A DNA stretch of 63,761 nt from Halomonas halodenitrificans DSM 735 (GTDB taxonomy: Bacteria > Pseudomonadota > Gammaproteobacteria > Pseudomonadales > Halomonadaceae), in assembly GCF_000620045.1 (NCBI RefSeq), contig NZ_JHVH01000022.1, forward strand, positions 1 through 63,761, given 5' to 3'. Under the pieces are notes generated by a model, which was not told where the DNA came from, did no database searches, and saw only the letters and a list, made by a program, of their open reading frames with translations. The first letter of the stretch is position 1. Each line of letters starts with the position of its first letter. This document shows, in pieces, positions 56,197-63,761 of the stretch. Made by a program: the position numbers and the translations under genes.

Positions 56197-57537
56197 GTGA
56201 CGCAACACGAAGACAATGGTGTGCCGCTCGGCGCGACCCTGTGGCGCCAGACCTGGCCCATGGCCATCGGCGCGCTGGCGCTGCTGGGATTTCAGCTGGT
56301 GGACAGCGCCTTCATTGCCCGCTTGGGCACGCCACAGCTGGCGGCCCAGTCCTTTACCTTCCCATTGAGCTTTCTGATCATCGGCGTTCAGGTGGGCATG
56401 GGCATCGCCATCGCCGCCCAGATTTCACGCTCTCTGGGGGCCGGCGATACCGCCCGCGCCCGACGCCTGGGAAGCCTGGTGCTGATCGTGGGGGCCACCG
56501 TCATCGGCCTGCTGGCGCTGGCCCTGTGGAAACTGCAGGCGCCGATCTTCGCCCGCCTGGGGGCCGATGCGCCGACCCTCGAGCTGATTCGCGGTTACTG
56601 GGCGCCGCAGCTGCTGGCCGCCTGGCTGGGGGCGGCCGTCTATTTCGGCTATAGCCTGTTTCGGGCCCATGGCAATACCCGGCTGCCGGGCTCCATGATG
56701 GTGGTGACCAGCCTGGTGAATCTGGTGTTCGACCCCTTGCTGATCTTCGGGATCGGCCCCTGGCAGGGGTTGGGGCTGCCGGGAGCCGCCTGGGCCACGG
56801 TGATCGCCTTCGGTTCGGGGGTGGGGGTGCTGGGCTGGTATCTACGCCAGACGGACTGGCTGGCCGGGGAGGGGCTCGCCGAGGAGCTGCGCGCCTCGGC
56901 GAAACCCTTCGCCGGCATTGCCGGGCCGGCCATGATCAGCCAGCTGATGCCGCCGCTCGCGGGGATGCTGGCGATTGCGGTGGTGGCCCGGCTGGGTGAG
57001 GCACAGGTGGCGGCCTGGGGCCTGGCCAGTCGCCTGGAGCCCCTGTCGCTGATGGTGGTGCTGGCCATGACCATGTCGCTGCCGCCCTGGCTCGGGCGCT
57101 GCTATGGCGCCGGAGACTGGGCCCAGATTCACCGCCTGATGCGCCTGGCGCTGCGGGTCATCGTCGTCTGGCAGTTGTGTCTCGGCCTGGTGTTGGCGGC
57201 ATCCGCGCCCTGGCTGGGGCTCGCCCTGACCGGCAACCCCGAGGTGCGCGGCGACCTGGCACTGCTGATTCGCTTCCTGTTGCCCAGCTATGCGGCCCTC
57301 GGGGTGTGCATGATCGTGGTGTCCGCGGGTAATGCCCTGGGCTGGCCGCTGCGGGCCATGCTGATGTCGGGGGTCCGGCTGTTCGTCTTCTATCTGCCCT
57401 GTCTGGCGCTGGGCGCCTGGTGGGGCGGTCTTCCCGGCCTGGCGGTCGGGGCCGCCATCGGCAACCTGATGGCGGGGTTCGCCGCCTGGCGCCTGTTGCG
57501 ACGCATCCTGGCCAGCCCGCGGCGGGCGGCAACCTGA
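56197..57537 (+). CDS. MATE family efflux transporter
   Basis: This 446-residue protein of about 12 spans belongs to the NorM-like MATE exporters, which expel cationic drugs and metabolites in exchange for Na+ or H+. Seen: LWRQTWPMAIGALALLGFQLVDSAFIARLG at the start (in parts: PMAIGALALLGFQLVD), LPGSMMVVTSLVNLVFDPLLIFG near residue 165 and the repeated second half. The GTG at 56197 has GGAG at a 5-base spacing; GTG 56191 is the first of the frame. It lies just behind the intron, so its transcription may now depend on intron or upstream read-through. Confidence 0.9.
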   Translation: MTQHEDNGVPLGATLWRQTWPMAIGALALLGFQLVDSAFIARLGTPQLAAQSFTFPLSFLIIGVQVGMGIAIAAQISRSLGAGDTARARRLGSLVLIVGATVIGLLALALWKLQAPIFARLGADAPTLELIRGYWAPQLLAAWLGAAVYFGYSLFRAHGNTRLPGSMMVVTSLVNLVFDPLLIFGIGPWQGLGLPGAAWATVIAFGSGVGVLGWYLRQTDWLAGEGLAEELRASAKPFAGIAGPAMISQLMPPLAGMLAIAVVARLGEAQVAAWGLASRLEPLSLMVVLAMTMSLPPWLGRCYGAGDWAQIHRLMRLALRVIVVWQLCLGLVLAASAPWLGLALTGNPEVRGDLALLIRFLLPSYAALGVCMIVVSAGNALGWPLRAMLMSGVRLFVFYLPCLALGAWWGGLPGLAVGAAIGNLMAGFAAWRLLRRILASPRRAAT

Positions 57538-57637
57538 AAAAGTCTTGATACTCGTCAGGACAATGACTTGCGGCGCGTTTCGGCGTGGCACCCGGGGGCC
57601 GGCTCAGGCATCATGGACGGACGATAAGGAGGCTTTG

Positions 57638-58243
57638 ATGATCCCGCAACACGACCTTACCGGATTGATTCTGGCCGGTGGCCAGGGGCGCCGCATGGGC
57701 GGCGTCGACAAGGGATTGGTGCCGTTTGGCGAACGCCCACTGGTGGCCCACGTTCGCGAACGCCTGGCGGGCCGGGTGGCCGAGCTGCTGATCAACGCCA
57801 ACCGCAGTCATGCCGCTTATGGTGAGTTTGCCGAGCGTATCGTCGAGGACGCCGAGGGGGGCTATCAGGGACCGCTGATGGGGATTTACAGCGGGCTGCT
57901 GGCGGCGCATACGCCCTGGCTGCTGGTGGTGCCCTGTGATACGCCGGCACTGCCACAGGATCTCGTGGCACGCCTGGGGGCCGGCATCGGCGAGGCTGAT
58001 ATCGCCGTGGCCGGGGATGGCCAGCGCCTGCACCCCGTGGTGGCGCTTATCCGCACCGCCCTGGCCGAGGATCTGGGCCAGGCCCTGGCCGCCGGTGAGC
58101 GCAAGATCGATCGCTGGTACGCGCGCCACGCCTGGGTGCGGGTGGACTTCGCCGAGGGCGCCGACGCCTTCGCCAATCTCAATACGCAAGAAGAGAGGCA
58201 GCGGCTGGAACAGGCGCTTGCCCAGGAGCCTGTCAAGCGATGA
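57638..58243 (+). CDS. mobA: Molybdenum cofactor guanylyltransferase MobA
   Basis: MobA joins GMP to molybdopterin-Mo to form the MGD cofactor. It has 201 residues. The nucleotide site LILAGGQGRRMGGVDKGL is near residue 10, with LINANR near 53, PLMGIYSGL near 78 and VVPCDTPALP near 97. ATG 57638 has a strong AAGGAGG site. It is the first gene of a molybdenum cofactor operon; mobB overlaps its end by 4 bases. Confidence 0.95.
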   Translation: MIPQHDLTGLILAGGQGRRMGGVDKGLVPFGERPLVAHVRERLAGRVAELLINANRSHAAYGEFAERIVEDAEGGYQGPLMGIYSGLLAAHTPWLLVVPCDTPALPQDLVARLGAGIGEADIAVAGDGQRLHPVVALIRTALAEDLGQALAAGERKIDRWYARHAWVRVDFAEGADAFANLNTQEERQRLEQALAQEPVKR

Positions 58244-58830
58244 GCCAACCCGTTAACGCCCTGAGTCTTGATGAGCACCTTCCGCTGCTGGGCATCGCCG
58301 CCTGGAGCGGTACCGGCAAGACCACGCTGCTCGAGGCGCTGTTGCCTCGCCTGAACGCGCGGGGATTGCGCGTGGCGGTGGTCAAGCACGCCCACCACGG
58401 CTTCGATGTCGACCAGCCCGGCAAGGACAGCCATCGCCTGCGCCAGGCGGGGGCCAGCCCGATGCTGGTGGCCTCCCGCGCGCGGCTGGCCCTGATGATG
58501 GAAACCCCGGATCAGGACGAGGCGGATCTCCAGGCCCTGCTGGCCATGGTGGCCGCCCAGCGCCCCGACCTGGTGCTGGTGGAGGGCTTCAAGGACTGGC
58601 CGCTGCCCAAGCTGGAAATGCACCGACCGGCCCTGGGCAAGCCCCTGAGGGTCGACAATGACCCCTGGGTGCGTGCGGTGGCGACGGACGCCTCCCTGGC
58701 GCTGCCCGAAGGGGTCGAGTGCCTGGACCTCAATGACCTCGAGGCCATGACGGACTGGATCGCCGCCTGGCCGGCGCGTTGGCCCGCCGAGCGCCATCCG
58801 CGCCCGGCGGGGGAGGTGACAACATCATGA
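58240..58830 (+). CDS. mobB: Molybdopterin-guanine dinucleotide biosynthesis protein MobB
   Basis: MobB is a GTP-binding helper of MobA. This 196-residue protein has the P-loop AAWSGTGKTTLLEAL near residue 20, VVKHAHHGFDVD near 47 and LVLVEGFKDWPLPKLEMHR near 110. It begins in the 4-base overlap with mobA and its end overlaps moeA. Confidence 0.94.
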   Translation: MSQPVNALSLDEHLPLLGIAAWSGTGKTTLLEALLPRLNARGLRVAVVKHAHHGFDVDQPGKDSHRLRQAGASPMLVASRARLALMMETPDQDEADLQALLAMVAAQRPDLVLVEGFKDWPLPKLEMHRPALGKPLRVDNDPWVRAVATDASLALPEGVECLDLNDLEAMTDWIAAWPARWPAERHPRPAGEVTTS

Positions 58831-60095
58831 CCCTTTCCTGTTTCGAGCTGGGGGAGCGCATGCTGGCGGTGGAAGAGGCCCGCACCGCGGTGCTGGCGCT
58901 GAGTGAGGGGCCACTGCCCGGCGAGAGCGTTGCGCTCGGCGTCTTGCGGGGCCGAGTGCTGGCCGAGCCCGTTCTGGCGCCCATCGATGTGCCCCAGAAC
59001 ACCAATGCCGCCATGGATGGCGTGGCCCTGGCCTGGCGGCCGGGGGCAATGCCGCCGGCCGGCTTTTTGCGGGAGGGGGAGATCCTGGCCGGCCACAGCG
59101 CCGAGCACCCCGTGGCGCCCGGTGCCTGTATCGGCATTACCACCGGTGCCCCGCTGCCGCCGGGGGCCGATACCGTGATCATGCGCGAGCAGCTGCGCCT
59201 GGAATATTCCGCCGGCGGCGAGGTGCGGGTCCGAGTGGAGCAGCCCGATCGGGTAAGGTGCGGTCAGAACGTGCGCCAGGCCGGCGAGGACATCGCCCGC
59301 GGCGCAGTGGCGCTGGAGGCCGGTACTCGCCTGGGCGCCGCCGAACTGGGCCTGATCGCCTCGCTGGGAATGGCCGAGGCCCGGGTGGTGCGTCGCCCCC
59401 GGGTGGCTGTCTTTTCGACCGGGGATGAGGTCACCGCCCCGGGCGCGGCGCTCCCCGCGGCGGGGATCTTCGATGCCAATCGCTTCACGCTGATGGCCCT
59501 GGTGGAGGAGCACGGCGGGGAGGTGCTCGACCTGGGCATCCTGCCCGATACCCGCGACGCCATCGCCGACGGGCTTTCGCGTGCCGGTGCCGAGGCCGAC
59601 CTGGTGCTCTCCAGCGGCGGCGTCTCCGTGGGGGATGCCGACCATACCCGGCTGGCCCTGCTCGAGCAGGGTGAGCTGGGTTTCTGGAAGATCGCCATCC
59701 GCCCCGGGCGGCCGCTGGCCTGCGGCCGCCTGGGGGCCCGCGGCGTGCCGTTCCTGGGCCTCCCCGGCAACCCCGTGGCCAGCATGGTGACCTTCCTGCA
59801 GTTCGCCGCCCCGCTGCTGGCCAAGCTGCAGGGGCGCGAAGGCTCCTGGCCGCAGCGGCTGACCGCGGTGGCCCAGGAGTCGCTGAGAAGCCGCGAGGGA
59901 CGCGTCGACTACCTGCGTGGTCGCTACCAGAGCACCGCCGACGGCCGGCTGGTGGTGAGCGATAGCGGCGCCCAGGGCTCCGGCATCCTCTCCTCCATGG
60001 CGCGGTCCAACTGCCTGATAGAGATAGGCGATGCCCGTAGCGGTGTGGCCGCGGGCGACAGCGTCACCATTCAACCCCTGTTCCGATTTCCATGA
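58827..60095 (+). CDS. moeA: Molybdopterin molybdenumtransferase MoeA
   Basis: MoeA inserts molybdate into adenylylated molybdopterin. It has 422 residues. Seen: [13 protein letters not shown] near residue 55, [15 protein letters not shown] near 108, [11 protein letters not shown] near 196, the MoCF active loop [15 protein letters not shown] near 257 and [15 protein letters not shown] near 310. ATG 58827 lies 13 bases downstream of GGGAGG and overlaps mobB by 4 bases. Confidence 0.95.
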   Translation: MTLSCFELGERMLAVEEARTAVLALSEGPLPGESVALGVLRGRVLAEPVLAPIDVPQNTNAAMDGVALAWRPGAMPPAGFLREGEILAGHSAEHPVAPGACIGITTGAPLPPGADTVIMREQLRLEYSAGGEVRVRVEQPDRVRCGQNVRQAGEDIARGAVALEAGTRLGAAELGLIASLGMAEARVVRRPRVAVFSTGDEVTAPGAALPAAGIFDANRFTLMALVEEHGGEVLDLGILPDTRDAIADGLSRAGAEADLVLSSGGVSVGDADHTRLALLEQGELGFWKIAIRPGRPLACGRLGARGVPFLGLPGNPVASMVTFLQFAAPLLAKLQGREGSWPQRLTAVAQESLRSREGRVDYLRGRYQSTADGRLVVSDSGAQGSGILSSMARSNCLIEIGDARSGVAAGDSVTIQPLFRFP

Positions 60096-60106
60096 GGTGT
60101 CGATCC

Positions 60107-60919
60107 ATGTCTCTCACCCATCTCAATGCGCGCGGCGAAGCCCACATGGTCGATGTCGCCGACAAGCCGGAGAGTCGCCGCGAGGCGTCGGCGTCCGGCG
60201 ATATCAGCATGCGCCCCGAGACCCTGGCGCTGCTCGCCGAGGGCGGCCTGCCCAAGGGAGACGTGCTGGCCACGGCGCGCATCGCCGGCATCCAGGCGGC
60301 CAAGCGTACCCATGAGCTGATTCCGCTGTGCCACGCCCTGGCGCTATCCCGGGTCACGGTCGACTTTCGGCTCGACGAGGCCGAGAGCCGCGTCGCGGTG
60401 ACCGCCACCTGTCGCCTCAATGGCCGTACCGGCGTGGAGATGGAGGCGCTCACCGCGGTGTCGGTGGCGTGCCTGACGCTCTATGACATGTGCAAGGCAG
60501 TGGACAAGTCCATGGAGATCGGCGCCGTCCGGCTCGACACCAAGACCGGGGGCAAGTCCGGGGACTATCGCCGGGAGGCATTCGAGTCGCACGCCGCGCC
60601 CATCGTCACGGGCGAGGGTCAGGGCGGCGAAGTCAGTGTCGGCAGCCGCTGCGATATCGCCGCGCCCTGTATCCGCGTCAAGTGCCTGGCCGAGCTGCGC
60701 GAACGCCTCGGCGTGGGCGAGGTGGCGGTGGCCCTCGACAGCCTGGAACGTTCCGATGTGGCCGGCCTCAAGGCGACTCTCAAGGGGCTCGACCCGCGCT
60801 TCGCGGGGCTCGATGAGGGCCGCGTGCTGTGTGCCGTCAACCAGGTGATGGCCTCGGATACGACCCCGGTGACCAACGATGACGAGGTCGCCTTCTTCCC
60901 GCCGGTGACCGGAGGCTAG
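60107..60919 (+). CDS. moaCD: Fused MoaC-MoaD: cyclic pyranopterin monophosphate synthase plus molybdopterin synthase small subunit
   Basis: One 270-residue frame joins two cofactor proteins that are usually separate. Residues 1-162 are MoaC ([28 protein letters not shown], catalytic Lys50 and the Asp127/Lys130 pair in YDMCKAVDK). Residues 187-270 are MoaD ([36 protein letters not shown]) with the C-terminal Gly-Gly that must be free to carry the thiocarboxylate. A 24-residue Gly/Ser/Glu linker lies between. ATG 60107 has GAGGT 7 bases upstream; ATG 60092 is in frame but less fitting. No other moaD is seen in the operon, and moaE follows 3 bases later. Confidence 0.92.
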   Translation: MSLTHLNARGEAHMVDVADKPESRREASASGDISMRPETLALLAEGGLPKGDVLATARIAGIQAAKRTHELIPLCHALALSRVTVDFRLDEAESRVAVTATCRLNGRTGVEMEALTAVSVACLTLYDMCKAVDKSMEIGAVRLDTKTGGKSGDYRREAFESHAAPIVTGEGQGGEVSVGSRCDIAAPCIRVKCLAELRERLGVGEVAVALDSLERSDVAGLKATLKGLDPRFAGLDEGRVLCAVNQVMASDTTPVTNDDEVAFFPPVTGG

Positions 60920-60922
60920 GCC

Positions 60923-61372
60923 ATGATTCGAGTACAGGAGGCCGCCTTCGATGCCGGGGCCGAACAGCAGGCCCTGCTGGCCGGGCGCACCGATATCGGG
61001 GCCGTGGTCAGCTTTACGGGCCTGGTGCGCGACTTCAACGAGCATCCCGAGGTATCGGCACTGACCCTGGAGCACTATCCCGGCATGACCGAGTCGGCGC
61101 TGGATGCCATCGTCGAGGACGCCCGGGGTCGCTGGCCCCTGGATGCGGTCACGGTGATTCATCGGGTTGGACGACTGGGCCCGGGAGACCCTATCGTATT
61201 GGTAATCGTTGCCAGTGCTCATCGCCGTGCTGCCTTCGAGGCCTGTGACTTCATCATGGACTACCTCAAGACCCGCGCGCCATTCTGGAAAAAAGAACAC
61301 GCCGGCGACGGTGACTACTGGGTGTCGGAGCGTGACTCCGATCATTCGGATGCCCGTCGCTGGGAAGCCTGA
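60923..61372 (+). CDS. moaE: Molybdopterin synthase catalytic subunit MoaE
   Basis: MoaE, with MoaD, puts the dithiolene sulfurs on precursor Z. It has 149 residues. Seen: [14 protein letters not shown] near residue 27, LEHYPGMTE near 49, [10 protein letters not shown] near 80 and the active-site Lys region [17 protein letters not shown] near 118. It follows the MoaC-MoaD fusion closely, matching the usual moaD-moaE order. Confidence 0.95.
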   Translation: MIRVQEAAFDAGAEQQALLAGRTDIGAVVSFTGLVRDFNEHPEVSALTLEHYPGMTESALDAIVEDARGRWPLDAVTVIHRVGRLGPGDPIVLVIVASAHRRAAFEACDFIMDYLKTRAPFWKKEHAGDGDYWVSERDSDHSDARRWEA

Positions 61373-61388
61373 ACCGGGAGATTGCCCC

Positions 61389-62390
61389 ATGACCACCCTG
61401 CCTCGCGAACTCATCGACGATTTCGGTCGACGCGTCAGCTATGTGCGTATCTCGGTCACCGATCGCTGTGACTTTCGCTGCGTCTACTGCATGAGCGAGG
61501 AGATGACCTTCCTGCCACGCGCCCAGGTCCTCACCCTGGAGGAGCTGGCGATGGTGGCGCGTGCCTTCATCGAGCTGGGCGTCGAGAAGGTACGCCTGAC
61601 CGGCGGTGAGCCACTGGTCAGGCGCGATATCGGCTCTCTCGTCGAGCAGATCGGCGATCTGCCGGGGCTCAATGACTTCGCCATGACCACCAACGGGGCC
61701 AGCCTGCCCAAGCATGCCCAGCGGCTTCGCGAAGGGGGCCTCAAGCGGCTCAATATCAGCCTCGACTCCCTCGACCCCGAGCGCTTCCGGCGATTGACGC
61801 GCACCGGCGAACTCCAGCGCGTCATCGATGGCATCCGCGCCGCGCGAGAGGCGGGCTTCGAGCGCATCAAGCTCAATGCGGTGATCCTCAAGGGCCGCAA
61901 TGATGACGAGGTGCTCGACCTGGTGGAATTCGCCCGCCACGAAGGACTCGATATCAGTTTCATCGAGGAGATGCCGCTGGGGGATGTCTCCGACCATAGC
62001 CGTGCCGAGACCTTCTGCTCAAGCGACGAGGTTCAGGAGGTCATCGAGAGTCGTTATCCGCTGATTCCGACGACCGAGACGACCCCCGGGCCCTCACGCT
62101 ATTTCCGCATGGCCGACAGTGATTCGCGCATCGGCTTCATCTCGCCCCACAGCCATAACTTCTGCTCCACCTGCAACCGTGTCCGCGTGACCGTGGAGGG
62201 GCGACTGCTGCTGTGTCTGGGCAATGAACACTCCGTGGATCTGCGTCGCGTATTGCGCGCTAATCCGGGGGATATGGATGCCCTGAAGCATGCCATTGTC
62301 GCCGCCATGCCCCTCAAGCCGGAGCGTCATCATTTCACTACCGACGGCGATGTTCAGGTAGTGCGCTTCATGAATATGACCGGTGGTTGA
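61389..62390 (+). CDS. moaA: GTP 3',8-cyclase MoaA
   Basis: MoaA is the radical SAM enzyme that begins cofactor synthesis from GTP. It has 333 residues. The SAM cluster is CDFRCVYC near residue 28, with [12 protein letters not shown] near 72. The second 4Fe-4S cluster is CSTCNRVRV near 260 with a further Cys in LLLCLG. The protein ends in the required Gly-Gly (NMTGG). ATG 61389 lies 10 bases after GGGAGA; the longer frame overlaps moaE. A strong terminator closes the operon. Confidence 0.96.
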   Translation: MTTLPRELIDDFGRRVSYVRISVTDRCDFRCVYCMSEEMTFLPRAQVLTLEELAMVARAFIELGVEKVRLTGGEPLVRRDIGSLVEQIGDLPGLNDFAMTTNGASLPKHAQRLREGGLKRLNISLDSLDPERFRRLTRTGELQRVIDGIRAAREAGFERIKLNAVILKGRNDDEVLDLVEFARHEGLDISFIEEMPLGDVSDHSRAETFCSSDEVQEVIESRYPLIPTTETTPGPSRYFRMADSDSRIGFISPHSHNFCSTCNRVRVTVEGRLLLCLGNEHSVDLRRVLRANPGDMDALKHAIVAAMPLKPERHHFTTDGDVQVVRFMNMTGG

Positions 62391-62430
62391 GCTACCCGGG
62401 CGGGCGTATCCTGCGACTCGTCCTGTGTTC

Positions 62431-62455
62431 AGCGGCGCCTCAGGGCGCCGCTTTT
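62431..62455 (+). terminator. Rho-independent terminator after moaA
   Basis: AGCGGCGCC (62431-62439) pairs perfectly with GGCGCCGCT (62444-62452), loop TCAG, then TTTG. Confidence 0.88.
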
Positions 62456-62537
62456 GCTTGAAATGATCGGCGCATTATCCATCCGGTTATCACCGCATGT
62501 CGTGAGAAATTAACGCGACTCTTCTTGCCAAATTTGC

Positions 62538-62565
62538 TTGCCAATTGATGACGACAGCATATACT
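62538..62565 (+). promoter_or_regulatory. Probable sigma-70 promoter of the H-NS-like gene
   Basis: TTGCCA (62538-62543) and TATACT (62560-62565) are 16 bases apart, each one base off consensus, in a locally AT-rich stretch. The leader would be about 50 bases. Confidence 0.55.
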
Positions 62566-62620
62566 TTTCCTACGTAACCGTGAGTCACTCGTCTCATTGC
62601 ATTCAGCCTAGGAGGGACTG

Positions 62621-62914
62621 ATGTCCAGCGACACCCTGGAGCGTATCGCTCGCAACAAGAACGTGGCACGCGCCGCGGCACGCCAGCTCAGCATGGAGCA
62701 GCTGTACAAGCTCGCTGAGGTGGTCGAGGAGGTCATCGAACAGAAGAAGGATGAAGAGCGGCAGCGTCTGCAGGATGAAGCCGAGAAGGAGCGCAAGCGT
62801 TCCGAGATCCTCGAGGCGATCAACGAGGCGGGTCTTTCCGTGGATGACCTGGTGGTGGAGCCGCCGCGTCGCAAGCGAGGACGTCCGCCGAAGAACGCCG
62901 GCAAGGATCAGTAA
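62621..62914 (+). CDS. Small H-NS-like nucleoid protein with AT-hook motif
   Basis: This 97-residue protein has a long charged helix, probably a coiled coil for dimerisation (about residues 18-65, with LSMEQLYKLAEVVEEVIEQKK in parts), and a C-terminal basic tail RRKRGRPPKN resembling an AT-hook. This layout recalls H-NS family proteins, in which an N-terminal oligomerisation helix precedes a minor-groove loop. It lacks the usual globular C-terminal domain, so it may be a compact relative or an antagonist. A GGAGGG site and a good promoter suggest strong expression. Confidence 0.6.
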   Translation: MSSDTLERIARNKNVARAAARQLSMEQLYKLAEVVEEVIEQKKDEERQRLQDEAEKERKRSEILEAINEAGLSVDDLVVEPPRRKRGRPPKNAGKDQ

Positions 62915-62959
62915 GGGTCCGTAAGTAATCGCCAGGAACAGGCGTTCCGAAGAAAAATG

Positions 62960-62984
62960 AAGCCGCTCTCGATGAGCGGCTTTC
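62960..62984 (+). terminator. Rho-independent terminator after the H-NS-like gene
   Basis: AAGCCGCTC (62960-62968) pairs with GAGCGGCTT (62974-62982) around a 5-base loop, with an A-run before and TT after. It could also end transcription of the gene converging from the right. Confidence 0.75.
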
Positions 62985-63028
62985 GTGCTTTCGTGCTGTC
63001 GTCTATCGGGTGGGAGGGGGTGGAAGCG

Positions 63029-63445
63029 CTACTCCGACTGGCTGGCCATCGGGGCCTCCATGGCGAGTATCTGCAGGTGAATCTCCGGCAGGCGACGCAG
63101 ATGGTCGGCGAACCAGCCAATCAGCCGCGGCTGCAGGGCCAGGCGCAGGTCGGCCAGGCTCTCGGCGTGCAGTGACTCGAGGACATCGTCGAGCCAGTCG
63201 CAGAAGTCGGTCTCGTCGAAGGCCTGTACCTCGCCGGCGTCGAGCATCAGCCGGCCGATGCGCGTCCAGCCGCCTTGTTCGGTAATGGCCACCGATATTG
63301 CCAGGTAGAGGCTGCCATGGCGGTTCTCCTTGCCCTGATGGCCGCCCAGGCCGGGGACAGGGGCGACGGCGTCCTGGCTGACGATACAGGGCGGCTGGGA
63401 GTGGCGGCCCTCCCGGGTCAGGCCGTCGGCGTCGAAGCGGATCAT
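63029..63445 (-). CDS. Hypothetical protein, probably cut at its 5' end
   Basis: I do not recognise this 138-residue protein. It has a Gly-rich N-terminal part, a strand-rich middle (SLYLAISVAITEQGGW), an acidic stretch (FDETDFCDWLDDVLESL) and a helical C-terminus. ATG 63445 has no clear ribosome site. The frame continues upstream without a stop as far as about 63510, with plausible codons (PDTGGLSPLNGD) up to the left end of the IS element near 63483, so the original N-terminus may have been removed by the insertion. Confidence 0.5.
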   Translation of the reverse strand: MIRFDADGLTREGRHSQPPCIVSQDAVAPVPGLGGHQGKENRHGSLYLAISVAITEQGGWTRIGRLMLDAGEVQAFDETDFCDWLDDVLESLHAESLADLRLALQPRLIGWFADHLRRLPEIHLQILAMEAPMASQSE

Positions 63446-63482
63446 GTCGCCATTCAGCGGGGAGAGGCCCCCAGTGTCAGGA

Positions 63483-63761
63483 TGAGTGTCGCACCCTCTG
63501 ATACCCTGTTCTTATAAACCGACCAGGGGGCGAAAGGAGACACTCATGCCTCGTTACTCCGAGGAGCGCCGGCAAGCCGTAGTGACCAAGCTGCTGCCTC
63601 CCCACAACCTCTCCCCGAAGGTGATCGCGGAGCAGGAAGGGATCTCGCTGGGCACCGTCTACAAGTGGCGCAAGGAAGCCCGCGCTGAGGGGCGGTGCCT
63701 GCCGGATGCTCTGGGCAAGGGCGCCGATGGCTGGTCGTCCAAGGACAAGTTCAGCGCCGTG
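63483..63761 (+). mobile_element. Left end of an IS3-like insertion sequence
   Basis: The element seems to begin around TGAGTGTCGCACC (63483) and carries a transposase OrfA 63 bases in. The right end lies outside the window. The left boundary is inferred from where the reading frame of the neighbouring gene stops making sense. Confidence 0.5.
63546..63761 (+). CDS. IS3-type transposase OrfA, 5' part
   Basis: The first 72 residues of a helix-turn-helix transposase subunit are present; the gene runs out of the window. Seen: PRYSEERRQAVVTKLL, then the helix-turn-helix SPKVIAEQEGISLGTVYKWRKEAR and the block WSSKDKFSAV, which are typical of IS3-related OrfA proteins that bind the terminal repeats. 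ATG 63546 has an AAAGGAGA site. TATAAA near 63512 may be its -10 box. Confidence 0.75.
   Translation, partial: MPRYSEERRQAVVTKLLPPHNLSPKVIAEQEGISLGTVYKWRKEARAEGRCLPDALGKGADGWSSKDKFSAV

Overview
This window looks like chromosomal DNA of a halophilic gammaproteobacterium of the Halomonadaceae, most like Halomonas. That rests on the high GC content, the gene order leuC-leuD-leuB-asd-truA-trpF-trpB-trpA-accD-folC-dedD-cvpA-purF-metZ (a Pseudomonas/Halomonas-type backbone), the PA2778/PA2779 family pair and the acidic protein tails. The assignment is inferred from gene order and sequence character, not from a database search.

Positions 1-8,600 are an accessory border zone. A transposase C-terminus, a headless PIN-domain fragment and a decayed piece of a wbpP-type epimerase lie upstream of galE, an AT-rich orphan, wbpP and wbpO/tviB (UDP-GalNAcA synthesis), a DUF218 protein, nagB, a pRiA4b ORF-3 family protein and a REP-associated tyrosine transposase (RAYT). 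The RAYT sits between arrays of a 13-bp palindrome, GGGGACAGTCCCC. About 26 copies of it occur in ten intergenic spots between 3.3 and 40.0 kb, one of which runs into the end of a gene.

Positions 8,600-28,070 hold a surface polysaccharide (O-antigen or capsule) locus read on the + strand. It starts with a WbpM/PglF-type dehydratase. An exact ops (RfaH recruitment) element follows at 10,846, then a Wzx flippase, pyruvyl transferase-like protein, several glycosyltransferases, an AsnB-type amidotransferase, a Wzy-like polymerase, a DegT aminotransferase, a PhyH dioxygenase, a formyltransferase, a small initiating sugar transferase, a LysA-like PLP decarboxylase, an ATP-grasp ligase and an O-antigen ligase. 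Together these suggest a repeat unit with GalNAcA (possibly amidated), a 4-formamido-6-deoxy sugar, and possibly an amino-acid- or amine-derived substituent.

Positions 28,000-37,300 are backbone genes, mostly on the - strand: DUF488, PA2778, PA2779, holA, lptE, leuS, with ybeL-like divergent, then an unidentified membrane protein and a LysR regulator. A roughly 200-bp inverted-repeat (MITE-like) element separates lptE from holA, and a diverged copy lies between lysR and leuC.

Positions 37,800-62,400 carry leucine, lysine/threonine/methionine, tryptophan, fatty acid, folate, purine and methionine genes, then cytochrome b561, yceI, a group II intron of class C type lodged in the yceI terminator, a MATE transporter and a complete molybdenum cofactor operon (mobA-mobB-moeA-moaC/moaD fusion-moaE-moaA). 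The window ends with a small H-NS-like protein, a probably IS-truncated gene, and the start of an IS3-like transposase.
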